Positions 54,604-64,000 of a stretch of 64,000 nt of DNA are shown here, in pieces (position 1 is the first letter of the stretch; the number at the start of each line of letters is the position of its first letter). The notes under the pieces are model-generated. The model ran no database searches. It was not told the origin of the DNA and saw nothing but the letters and a program-made list of their open reading frames with translations. This DNA comes from Torymus aiolomorphi. Taxonomy: Eukaryota > Arthropoda > Insecta > Hymenoptera > Torymidae. A program made the position numbers and the translations under genes. The stretch is taken from positions 41,663,083 to 41,727,082 of the forward strand of contig CM070874.1 in the NCBI GenBank assembly GCA_036365515.1, read 5' to 3'.

Positions 54604-55871
54604 GGCGATTTCAAGTTTTTGGCGCGCTTGTTGTCAAGATGGTGGTAAACAGTCGAGGCGTAGTCGAACAGCGGGAAGGCAAGCGACTCCACGAGGTGCT
54701 TCCGAATGTCTCTGGAGAGAGCATGCCGAAAGAATCGCAAGGTGAAGAGGGTCCCATAAACTTTGCGCGTGACGAGGCGCGCATGAACCTGCCAGTTGAG
54801 CGAGTTGGTGAAGGTTACTCCAAGGCTCCGAGCTTCGGTGGCAAACGGAAGTGCCTGACCATCAATGACCACCCTGGGCAGGGTTTCAAGATCGAGCTCA
54901 CGGGTGTAGAGTACGCTGCCAAGTATTATGATTTTGGTCTTGCTCGCGTTCAAGATGAGGCCGTTGGTGCGAGCCCAATCGGCGACCGCTTGGGCGTCTC
55001 GATTAACGCGTGCGAGTGCCAGATGGAAGTCATTTGGAAAAAAGTGATGGTAGAGCTGCGTGTCGTCAGCGAAAATCATAATCTTGGAGAATCGAACCAT
55101 TGCCGGGAGGTCATTGATGTAGATGGCGAAAAGTAGGGGTCCGAGGACACTTCCTTGAGGAACTCCAGATGAGGCTCGAAGCCAGTCGGAGACTTTGCCG
55201 CCAGAATCGATGACGGCTTGGAGCCTGTCAGCGAGGTAGGTAAAGAACCATCGGTGGGCGTGGGTGGACAAATTAAGTGATCGGAGTTTAGCTAGAAGAA
55301 TGGTCTGCGGTATTGAGTCGAAAGCTTTGGAAAAATCAAATAAAATGAGGAAGGTGAGCATACGTTCATCAAAGGCATGGCGAATATCATCGAAAACTGC
55401 GAGAAGTGCTGTCTGTGTGCTGTGCCCATGGCAAAAGCTGGCTTGGCACGGGTGGAGTAGGCTGTTCACCTCAAGATATCCCTGCAGTTGACTGTGGACC
55501 AGCCTCTCCAGCACTTTGGAAAGCTCGGGCAGCTGGGCAATGGGCCGAGTATCGGAGAGCTGGGTCATCGCCTTGATTTTGGCGAGCGGCCTTATAATTG
55601 TCCTTTTCCAATTTGTTGGAAAAGTAGCACTTCCAACTGAAGTGTTGAGCAGGCTGGTGATGTGCGTGAGCGAGTGAGGCGCGATGAGTTTCAGCATGGG
55701 CACAGAGAGACCGTCGTGTCCCATAGATTTAGAGGTAGATCGCTGACGAGCTTCGGCCACTTCTCGCTCGGAGAATGGGCGAAGGCAGAAGAGTGCGTTT
55801 AGCGACGGGGTGAGGGGCTGCTTAGCAATGACCTCGAAGTCAAGCTCGGTTGCAGACGGGTGGCGGCTCAC
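54600..55871 (-). pseudogene. CR1/L2-type reverse transcriptase
   Basis: 423 aa. RT blocks: KSMGHDGLSVPML, LSDTRPIAQLPELSKVLERL, SFCHGHSTQTALLAVFDDI, catalytic ILFDFSKAFDSIP, SGVPQGSVLGPLLFAIYIND and catalytic MIFADDTQLYHHF. The FADDTQLY and VPQGSVLGPLLF forms are usual in the CR1/L2 group. The palm is intact in this frame; upstream and downstream parts lie in other frames. Confidence 0.85.
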
Positions 55872-55976
55872 GGTGGCAGCGTAGTGAGCATTTAGGGCTC
55901 AAGCTGGAAATATTTCAAGCGGGCAGGGTAGGCACACTGAGAAGCAGAAAGAACAGCTAGCAGACTGCGAGAATAG

Positions 55977-56570
55977 CTAGGACGCAGAATGTTGACATGG
56001 TAGTTTAGCTCGGAAAAGGCGTAGTAGCTGAGCCCTGTGGCGCAGCCAGCGCGCCTTGGGGTATGGCCAGCGTACCTTTATTTTTGTTTGTGTCCGCGCG
56101 AAGGTCACGTGACATGAAAGAGCACAGCCAGCGCTCTCAAAAGGCGTAGCCACCACGCTCTTTGGGGAGCCGCTACTAGCATAGGGTAAGGCTAGTAGCA
56201 ACGCTTTCTGCCTCTCAGTGCAGGGTTTTGTGACGCGTAATCGTCGGAGCTTGAGCCATTTTGCATTGGCAGACGGGGCATCGGCTAGACGGGAGGCGAT
56301 GTGCCTATTTTTGGCACTGTCCAGTGCATTGCAAGCTTCAGAGCGAAGACCACGGAAGCGAGCGAGGTCGGCAGGGGCTCCAGTGGCCCGGGCATGTCTA
56401 TAGGCACGGTCGCGGGATCTCATGAGTGCCCTAATTTGTGGATTTACCCACGGTTGGCGACGCGAGGATAAAATGAGTTTGTGCAGAGGGGTGGCGGTAT
56501 CAAAGGCGAGGGTGAACGCATGGGTTAGCATTTGCTCGGCGGCGTCAGCGCTGGTGGAGCAAGGACCCAA
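55977..56570 (-). pseudogene. Linker between endonuclease and RT
   Basis: RRQPWVNPQIRALMRSRDRA and a basic helix (RHARATGAPADLARFRGLRS), then AKWLKLRRLRV, the region normally found between these domains. Overlaps the endonuclease frame by about 26 bp and ends in a premature stop before the RT frame. Confidence 0.7.
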
Positions 56571-57210
56571 GACGAGCTCGGTGGAGTTGGTAGTGGCTAT
56601 GAAGGTAAGGGGGGGGGGGTGCTTGGGGGGATGATGCGGGCAGATGATGAGAGAGGGCTAGACATAGGAATTCAGGGTTAACTCTTTTGAGGTCGCGAGT
56701 TTGGATCGACCTTTCAATTGGCGGTGGTTTGTCGCAGGCGAGTGTCATTTCAATTAAATCATGCCCCGCAATAAAGGGGGCAGGTGACTTGGAGTAAGAA
56801 TGTAGGCGGTCAAGGTTTCCTATTATGAAAAGGTCGATCCAGGTGTGCGAATCTCGCCAGAGCTGGTGGTGGGTGGGATCGGAGGCAACAAGAGAGAGGG
56901 AATTGGCACTAATAGCATTATTGAGGTGAATAGCTGGAGGGGACTCGGGAAGGGCCATGTTAATGTTAAAGTCGCCGGTGATGATTATAGAGGTGAAATG
57001 GGGGAGGTAACTAGCAAGACAGTTAAAAAAGTGGATTGGGTATGCAGCGTGCGGTCGACGATAGACGGCGGCGAAGAGCAGTTTTAGCTGGTCTTTTTTA
57101 ATTTCGCAAATAATAAATTCAGGAGTGTTATCGAACACCGGATCGGAGCTGGCCAGAACTTCTACATTGAAGCAATCACGAACATACAGGCCAACGCCAC
57201 CACCGCCCAA
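56545..57210 (-). pseudogene. CR1/L2-type APE endonuclease, main part
   Basis: GGGGVGLYVRDCFNVEVL, then LLFAAVYRRPHAAYP, catalytic IITGDFNINMALPES, SLVASDPTHHQLWRDSHTWI, then DLFIIGN and IAGHDLIEMTL (final D-H). The first strand of the domain is in another frame at 57162-57368. Confidence 0.8.
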
Positions 57211-57368
57211 TCCCTCTCTGTCAACACGAAAGAAGTTAAAGCCGTCGAGGGCAAGGTGTCAGTCGCCTGCACACGGATTAATTTTGGTTTCGCCAATCGC
57301 AATGGCGTCGAACCGGGACTCAGCAACCTTGGCCTCGAGCAGCGCAAAATGAGACGGGAATAGGCCAT
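57162..57368 (-). pseudogene. Endonuclease N-terminal fragment
   Basis: The minus strand carries the start of the same endonuclease: LLEAKVAESRFDAIAIGETK-type reading lies one frame from this one, with the ETK metal-binding glutamate. Frameshift near 57200-57260. The domain start overlaps the ORF1 end region closely. Confidence 0.5.
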
Positions 57369-57435
57369 TTACATTGATGTGGCCGGCTGTGAGCACATCG
57401 GTTGACGCGGAACACGAGAGACGGTTGATTGGCCG

Positions 57436-58031
57436 TCATGGCAGTTGCGGACCTATTGCATCGATATCGGCCTCGCAGGTGACCGGGAGCAATGGGCCGT
57501 CCTTGGTGGGTCGTAGGAAGACCGTCAGGTTTTTTACCAACGGTCGGAGGTGGCCAAGCTGCTTATATTTAGCAGTTGCATACTTCAGCAGTCTGTGGAC
57601 AGGGTTGGGCCAAAGCGCGTTTACCGATAATTTAGCGTCGCCGCCAGCTCCAAACATGACCTGGCAGCTGAGATTTTTGAGGCCAGGCGTCTTTCTGAGG
57701 ATGTCATCGCGCGCTTCCGGGGAGGCCAGCGTGAAAACGAAAGCACGCAACTGGGCGGCCAGCTCGGGTGCGGCAAGTTCAGCGGACACAAGTGGGGCTG
57801 GGCGGGTGGGCCCCAGGCGCGCCAGCCGACAACAAGTGATGCATGGTGCGGCAGCTTTATGGCGGTGAGGAGAGAAGCTGCGAGGCGTAAGGGCTCTAGT
57901 TGCACGGCCGGGGGGATGCCTCGAACGATTATTTCGCGCGGATCATCGAGCGAGCGCTGATTCAGTGCATCTCGGTTTGCGGCGGTGACGCGCGAGATTT
58001 CCGCGCGCACCGCGGTTAAGCCTGCAGCCAA
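57436..58031 (-). pseudogene. CR1/L2-type ORF1 remnant
   Basis: Two overlapping frames (58031-57621 and 57789-57436): IIVRGIPPAVQLEPLRLAAS, then FVFTLASPEARDDILRK, ALWPNPVHRLLKYATAKYKQ and LTVFLRPTKDGPLLPVT. The strand-helix pattern suggests an RRM-like nucleic-acid binding fold (inference). The 5' end is truncated against the G-rich tract. Confidence 0.6.
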
Positions 58032-58064
58032 TCCACCGCTCAGGGTGCATTGGTTTTGCTTGAG

Positions 58065-58115
58065 AGAGGGGGGAGGGGGGGGGGGGGGGAAGAGAGAGAG
58101 AGGGGGAGAGAGAGA
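58065..58115. repeat. G-run and GA-rich simple repeat
   Basis: AGAGGGGGGAGGGG, a 13-base G-run, then GAGAGAGAGAGGGGG. Abuts the 5' end of the GC-rich element. Confidence 0.9.
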
Positions 58116-58274
58116 GATGGATATCTATATTTTGTTATTAAGAAGGGTAAAGTATTTTTATAAATTACGTTATTGTACCATGCAATTTTATGTGGTATTT
58201 ACAGTTTTCCTTCACTTCATTAATCTTTGGTGCCAATTTAATTAAGAAAATAGATTTAATCTTGTCGTAACATA

Positions 58275-58707
58275 CACTGAGAGAAAAGAAAAGTTGGGAG
58301 TACCGAACAGAACAAAATTACGTCAACCGGACAACATTCGGTAAGCTGTACCGGAGATTTCGGTAGCCACTACCGAACTACTCTGGTTTGACTATAGTAA
58401 ACATAACCTCTTAAAATTTTAATAACATAAAGTTATACGTTCTATCTTTGTTTATCTTTAAAAGGTTTACACTTATCATACTTTAGAGTAATTTTGTTAA
58501 TTAGTTTCAACAATTAGCATAAACATTATAGATGAATTCTCAAATAATAACCGAATATTAGCACATTAATCATTAATAGTACTATAAACAAGATGGTAGG
58601 CGTTACTGAACTTTGTCCGGTGGCTACTACTGAATATGCCAATCCGAACTAATTCGGTTCCCTGTACCGAACAGTCCGGTAACCATAACTTTTCTTTCTC
58701 TCAGTGT
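58275..58707. mobile_element. CACTGAGA-terminus MITE
   Basis: 433 bp; ends CACTGAGAGAAAAGAAAAGT and ACTTTTCTTTCTCTCAGTG, flanked by TA. The interior iterates CCGAAC, TACCG and CGGTA in both orientations, especially near each end. No ORF. Confidence 0.8.
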
Positions 58708-58927
58708 ATATATTATTATACTAATTAATGGGAAATAAATATTAAATCCAGGAACAAACATAAATACACAGTATATTTGACCGGTATCGCTGTTTGCATT
58801 TTTAACTCTTGCCATCAAAATGTCATAAAATACAATAGAATTAGCATTGTCTCCCAGCAAGAACAATATAATTTCTCTAGAATTTGTAATGAATTTATAT
58901 GTTTTGAAAACAAATAAAATTAATTAT

Positions 58928-60480
58928 TTTAATGTAATTGGCATCAAAGGCGAAAGCAGTATAAGACATTGAAAGTCGCACAAAAAAAGACACGAATAAA
59001 CTGTAAAAAAATTAATTCAAATCTTTATATTTGAAGTTCGTATTCTTGTCACAGAAATAAAATTAACTATAATAAATACATTTATAACTGTTTGTATTAT
59101 TTATTCTCTTACAAACTGTTGGGCAGAGGATAATTGAAAACCAACCTTATAAAACAACTTTAATATTATAAAGAATCCAAAAGGCTGAGCCTTTCTCATT
59201 ATTTTATATAAAAAAGACATTAAGGTATTTCTTTTCATCCGATGACTATGGTTTGAAACTGAATGTTTTAAATACAACATTTAAATAATATTCCTATAGC
59301 CTTACCTATTATTTATATAAGAAAGAGAATTTGATGATTTTCTTCTTATTGTAATACAACTATTAAATAAACTATTAATAGTTTATTATATTCCTATAAC
59401 CTTTCCTATTATTTGTATAAAAAAAAGGGAAATCAAGGGATTCCCTTTTATCCATCGACCAAGGTTTGACACTGAATGTTTTAAATACAACTATTAACAG
59501 GTTTAGTACGAATAATGTATAAGAAAAATACATTAAGTTTACGAAGAGTAAGAAAGAATCGAAGAAATTTTCAGTTTTAGTTATTACTAATGATGTACAT
59601 TATTATATCTGATATGACAAGCGTTATGGCCAAACATTTTAAAAGTTTTTTGTTTTACAGCAATTTAAAGTATGGCAGATTTCATGAATATAACCTTTCT
59701 TATTATTTATATAAAAAAGGGAAATTCAGGGATTTACTTTTACCCGTCGACCAAGGTTTGAAACCGAGAAAGTTTTTTTAAATACAACTCTTAATGAAAT
59801 TGACATCAAAGGCGAAAACAATATAAGAAATTGAAAGTAGCACAAAAAGAGACACGTGTAAACCATAAAAAAATTGATTCAAATTTTTATATGTATGAAA
59901 TTTGTGTTCAAGTCACAGAAATTCAATTAACTGTAATAATACATTTACTGTTTGTATTATTTATTCTCCTACAAAACTACTGGGCAGAGGATAATTTACA
60001 ACTAACCTTAAAACCACTGAAATATTACAAACTGCTGGGCAGAGGATAATATAAAACTAACCTTAAAACCACTGAAATATTACAAAGAATTCAACAGGCT
60101 GAGTCTTTCTTATTATTTATATAAAAGAGGGAAATTGAGGGATTTCTTTTTTATCTGTCGACTAAGATTTGAATCTGAATGTTTTAAATACAATTATTAA
60201 ATACACTATTATCATATTCCTATATAGCTTTTCCTATTATTTATATAAAAAAGGGAAATTGAGGGACTTATTTTTATCCATTGACCATGGTTTGAAACTA
60301 AATATTTAAAATACAACTTTAAATAAACTATTATTACATTCCTGTAACCATTCGTATTATCTATACGTAAAAGGGTAATTGAGAGATTTCTTTTTTGTCC
60401 GTCGACCAAGATTTCAAACTGAATATTTTAAATACAACTATTAAATAAACTATATATGTATTAATATTTAATAATTCACT
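58928..60480. repeat. Degenerate repeat block with higher-order duplication
   Basis: A unit built on TTATATAAAAAAGGGAAATT ... CCGTCGACCAAGGTTTGAAA ... GTTTTAAATACAA occurs near 59204, 59310, 59411, 59701, 60111, 60236 and 60355 (100-125 bp apart where contiguous). A longer segment (58928-59200; GACACGAATAAACTG, TGTTGGGCAGAGGATAATTG) recurs at 59795-60115. No coding. Confidence 0.75.
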
Positions 60481-60773
60481 ATTAAATGGACATTTTGCAT
60501 TTAATATAAAATATAAAATTTATATTAACACTCTTAGGCGTAGACAAAAATATTTATTTGTAAAATATTTATGTATACTAAAGATTTAACTAAACTTAAA
60601 CAATACTTACAAATAGTAAAAAAAGCGATCTTGAATCCCCAAATTCTTTATTAGAAAATTTGTCGGACCTGCAACAAAAAATAACAATATACTTAAACAC
60701 TAACCATTTTTATAGTTTCTAGGTTATAGTATCATTTTCCATCAAAAACTATAACCTTTTTTAAAAAAGAGTA

Positions 60774-60818
<45 letters not shown>

Positions 60819-60822
60819 TATA
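60481..60822. other. Non-coding stretch ending in (TA)n
   Basis: AT-rich; an (AT)n tract of about 45 bp at 60776-60823 precedes the next transposon. No gene. Confidence 0.5.
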
Positions 60823-61530
60823 TACGGTGACCCATTTTAATCGCCGCACCCGGATTTCTCGGAACCTAAGCCAGGTAGAGAAAAATGGTTCAAACAAAAG
60901 TTATAGGGGACAAAGGGAGCCACATAATGGCGCTAACGTCTTTGACCTTGAACTTGACCTTTGAGGTTATTTCAAGGTCAAAGTGGTTTTCTCATATTGA
61001 AACACCTAGTTTTGATCCCGGATTCGGAAAGAGCGGGAAATTTTACATTCAAAATCATATTGAGAAATTTTTCCCAAGGTCATTTCAAGGTCAAATCTAG
61101 GGCAAACTCAGAAAAGTCCGTTTAAAATCGTTTTTTTCCATGAACCACAGGCTAAGCTGGTTCAAATTGATCGTAGGCTTAATAGAAGAACCCAACCCCA
61201 TACACCCAAAACTTACACATCCTAGTAAACAAAACTTAAACTCGCACATCCTAACCCCATACACTTCATGCCCTCACATGCTGAACTGTTACACCCCGGT
61301 CTCACAACGATACCCCACACCCCCCAGTCCCACATATCCCTACCCCACGCATGCTAATCCCATACACCCCAAACCCACACATCCTGAACCCTGAAAAATT
61401 TTTCTCAAGGGCAAAATGCTTTTTTAACGGAAACTTTAAGATCGTTGAAGCTTCTGTTATAAATGTATTAACCTTACTTTTTGCGCTACCCAGAAACAAC
61501 GACGTGGACGTAGTAAGGATTGTTTCCTTT

Positions 61531-61697
61531 GGGGTGCTTAATTAAAGTGAGTCCCCTTGCCTCTCACTGGTCGGGGTGCTTAATTAAAGTGAGTCCCCTT
61601 GCCTCTCACTGGTCGGGGTGCTTGATTATAGTGAGTCCCCTTGCCCCTCACTGTTCGGGGTGCTTGATTGTAGTGAGTCCCCTCGCCTCCACTAATG
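61531..61697. repeat. Four 42-bp tandem repeats beside the transposase end
   Basis: Units start at 61531, 61573, 61615 and 61657 with GGGGTGCTTAATTAAAGTGA then GTCCCCTTGCCTCTCACTGG, the same core as the 40-bp array at 45988. Preceded by CAACGACGTGGACGTAGTA. Confidence 0.9.
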
Positions 61698-61712
61698 TAA
61701 ATAAATTTTTAT

Positions 61713-62000
61713 TTAATCTCGAAGCAAGTGTTCGAAATGTCGATCATTTGCTTCAAGGCACATAGTGAAACGCCTTTGAAAATAACGAACTGTGTTCTGC
61801 AAAGTTTGTTTCGGAATGGCAGCGCATGCTCGACGAATCCTATCCTGCATATCAGCTCTTGTAGTGGGTTGTTGCTCAAAAACAGCATTTTTTAAATACC
61901 CCCATAAATAGAAATCTGGTGATGTAAGATCGGGTGAGCAAGGAGGCCAGTTAACCGGACCTCCTCGACCAATACATCTGTTACCATAGTACCCGTTCAA
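61713..62000 (-). pseudogene. DD41D-type transposase, C-terminal fragment
   Basis: Holds GGPVNWPPCSPDLTSPDFYL with the third catalytic D, WGYLKNAVF, and the C-terminus RRFTMCLEANDRHFEHLL. It aligns with the end of the intact transposase at 46213-47289, at roughly half identity. The helix-turn-helix and the first two catalytic residues are gone. Confidence 0.85.
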
Positions 62001-62526
62001 AAAAGTCCTTACAATTCGAGCGAAAAATTATTTTGCCCTTGAGAAAAATTTTTCAGGGTTCAGGATGTGTGGGTTTGGGGTGTATGGGAGTAGCATGCGT
62101 GGGGTAGGGATGTGTGGGACTAGGATGTGTAAGTTTTGGGTGTGTGGGTTCCTCTATTAAGCCTACGATCAATTTGAACCAGCTTAGCCTATGGGTCATC
62201 GAAAAAAACGATTTTAAACGGACTTTTCTGAGTTTGACCTAGATTTGACCTTGAAATGACCTTGGAAAAAATTTCTCAATATGATTTTGAACGTAAAATT
62301 TCCCGCTCTTTCCGAATCCGGGGTCAAAACTAGGTGTTTCCATATGAAAAAACTACTTTGACCTTGAAATAACCTCAAAGGTGAAGTTCAAGGTCAAAGA
62401 CGCTAGCGCCATTATGTGACCCCCTTTCTCCCCTATAACTTTTGTCTGAACCATTTTTCTCTGTCTGGCTTAGGTTCCGAGAAATCCCGGTGCGGCGATT
62501 AAAATGGGTCACCGTGTGTGTGTGTG

Positions 62527-62530
<4 letters not shown>

Positions 62531-62582
<52 letters not shown>
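62531..62582. repeat. (CA)n microsatellite
   Basis: About 52 bp of CA, preceded by (TG)n; both at the right end of the broken transposon. Confidence 0.95.
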
Positions 62583-62583
<1 letters not shown>

Positions 62584-62590
62584 TTCTTTT

Positions 62591-62776
62591 ACCAGATTTA
62601 TGGAGCCCTTTTATATACATGAGCATATTTATGGAGCCCGTTTTCTTTTATTTCTTTTATACGGCGTTTATGGAGCCCGATCTAGAGTTTCTATACCCAG
62701 AGAGGGATTATTTCTTTAGTCACTTGTATACGAGAACTCTGGGCGTAGGTACTAATATACAGGGATGGGCTCCATA
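62591..62776. repeat. TTTATGGAGCC short repeats
   Basis: TTTATGGAGCC at about 62597, 62629 and 62667, with an inverted GGGCTCCATAAA at 62767. Possible hairpin. Confidence 0.7.
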
Positions 62777-62800
62777 AAGGGGTTAAGTGATAATTATATA

Positions 62801-62805
<5 letters not shown>

Positions 62806-62858
<53 letters not shown>
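62806..62858. repeat. (TA)n microsatellite
   Basis: About 50 bp of TA. Confidence 0.95.
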
Positions 62859-62860
<2 letters not shown>

Positions 62861-62869
62861 TACATCATG

Positions 62870-63550
62870 CATATAATTTATTAATTAATAAATTATAAGA
62901 ATACATACAATATCGAAAAGCTGCTGAAGTAAGATCTAAGATGCCGGTGGATAGGTAAATTATACAAAGGTATAATTATAGGTCCGGAACAAAACGTGGC
63001 CACGATACGTCTTCTCGTTCTCTCGATTCAGTTGGCGGTTGGCTGATGTAACCGCAGTGCCGAGAGCGTCGATGTAAACCCCGATAGCGGGAAGGTGGGG
63101 CGATTTGGGCAGTGGGGTTATATGGGTTTTGGCAATATTTAAAAAATGAGAAACTATTTTTAGCTGTAAATTTTTTAGGTTGTGGCTAAAGTTGTAACAA
63201 ATGTATTGGAAGTGGTAAAAACTGAAACAATAGAGTATAAATAATTTAAGAAATAAAATACCCATGTCACCCCACTTGAAAGTTTTGTTTGCAATATGTC
63301 CGACTGACTCCATTTGATTTACGCGAGAAACCCATAAAGCCCCACCTCAAACTGCGTGGGGCGCTATGGGTTTTCAAGTGATCGTCTCCTTTAGATTGAT
63401 ACGTTTCAATATCTTTGCATTAATGTAAATTTTGAAGTGTACTTATTTGTAGATGGAGAATCGCTGAATACTATAAGCGTGTTACAGTTTTCTTCAAAGC
63501 TCGATTTTTTTTTAATAGCGAAAATGCCCATATAACCCCATGAAGCCTTT
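62870..63550. other. Non-coding stretch
   Basis: GTGGGGTTATATGGGTTTTGG near 63110 and CCCATATAACCCCATG near 63530 are inverted short copies; CCCATAAAGCCCCACC near 63330 is related. No gene. Confidence 0.45.
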
Positions 63551-64000
63551 GCTCACACGATTGCGCCAGATTGCTTGATTCTGCTGCTCAGTACCTGACG
63601 CATGTGAACTTGTGCACTTCCCTTGTAATTCTGCTGAAGGTGCAAATGCAAACAGTGATCCTTTGTCAAAGTGCACTGCAGCCGTTGTAAGTCTGACGCT
63701 AATTTACTGCAATACATCTGCTACAGGTGGTACGTGTAATTCTGTTGCAATTCTTGTGCACGCGTGCGTGATAGGCGAGTCCATATGGTAATTGCTCGCA
63801 CGATTGCGCCAGACTGCTGGTTTCTGCTGCTCAGTACCTGACGAATGTAAACTTGCGCACTTCCCTTGTAATTCTGCTAAAGGTGCAAATGTAACAATGA
63901 TCATTGTCAAAGTGCACTGCAGCAGTTATAAGTTTGACGCTAATTTGCTGCAAGACGTCTGCTGTAGATGGTACGCGTAATTCTGTTGCAATTCTTGTGC
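63551..64000. repeat. Tandem repeat, about 242-bp unit, two copies
   Basis: GCTCACACGATTGCGCCAGA (63551) and GCTCGCACGATTGCGCCAGA (63794) start two units sharing CTGCTGCTCAGTACCTGACG, AGTGCACTGCAGC and TTCTGTTGCAATTCTTGTGC. Runs off the window, so more copies may follow. Confidence 0.9.

Larger units (their letters stand above)
53634..58064 (-). mobile_element. GC-rich non-LTR retrotransposon (CR1/L2-type), frameshifted
   Basis: Minus-strand order: ORF1 remnant (58031-57436), endonuclease (57368-56545), linker (56570-55977), RT (55871-54600), C-terminal region (54603-54118) and a 3' UTR of about 480 bp. At least five frameshifts. Clearly more GC-rich than its surroundings, with matching codon use. 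GA-rich and G-rich simple sequence flanks both ends. Confidence 0.85.
60825..62514 (-). mobile_element. DD41D-related transposon, broken
   Basis: 1,690 bp. Ends CGGTGACCCATTTTAATCGC and GCGATTAAAATGGGTCACCG; arms of about 500-600 bp including CCCATACACCC-rich and TTGACCTTGAA parts. It carries a transposase 3' fragment (61713-62000) and four 42-bp repeats (61531-61697). TA on the left; the right flank is TG in a (TG)n tract. Much of the transposase is deleted. Confidence 0.8.

Noticed and set aside
54293..55136. Plus-strand open frames of 150-165 aa
   Set aside because: Shadow frames opposite the GC-rich reverse transcriptase.

Overview
This is AT-rich eukaryotic DNA built almost wholly from nested transposable elements. 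Penelope-like, Copia, Jockey/CR1-type and Tc1/mariner DD41D elements, an envelope-bearing LTR element and many palindromic MITEs together point to an arthropod, most likely an insect. A hymenopteran is possible, but nothing here proves it. No rRNA, tRNA, CRISPR array or bacterial operon was found.

Layout: 1-7405 is a decayed Penelope-like element (PLE1) on the plus strand, split at its reverse transcriptase by a near full-length Jockey/CR1-type element on the minus strand (1166-5790). At 7822-10358 a foldback element carries a 92-bp minisatellite. At 12963-18226 lies a young Copia element with 334-bp LTRs and an AACAT target duplication. From 18.5 to 21 kb there are short hairpin elements. 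At 21190-26290 is a second Penelope-like element (PLE2, minus strand) with direct and inverted terminal copies and hammerhead-like motifs. From 26.4 to 28 kb there are more hairpin modules and palindromic MITEs. A 2.5-kb near-perfect palindrome sits at 30118-32635. From 33 to 38 kb there are MITEs and AT-rich repeats.

At 38086-52228 is a 14-kb LTR element with about 2-kb LTRs, a tRNA-Pro primer site, gag-like reading frames and a broken envelope-like gene, but no pol. It is itself invaded by an intact DD41D transposon (45238-48230). At 53634-58064 is a GC-rich, frameshifted CR1/L2-type element set between GA-rich simple repeats. A second, broken DD41D relative (60825-62514) carries the same kind of internal tandem repeat as the first.

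The only probable host gene is on the minus strand: exons at 28118-28351 and 10804-10921 have splice signals and matching phase, and the second encodes a DUF4806-like segment. A possible upstream exon (29738-30117) ends at the large palindrome. Its introns would be filled by most of the elements above.

The least explained material is (i) a family of GC-rich hairpin modules bounded by AAAATAGTA-type motifs, (ii) MITEs that share CACTGA termini but carry different internal iterated motifs, and (iii) the tandem repeat shared by the two DD41D elements.
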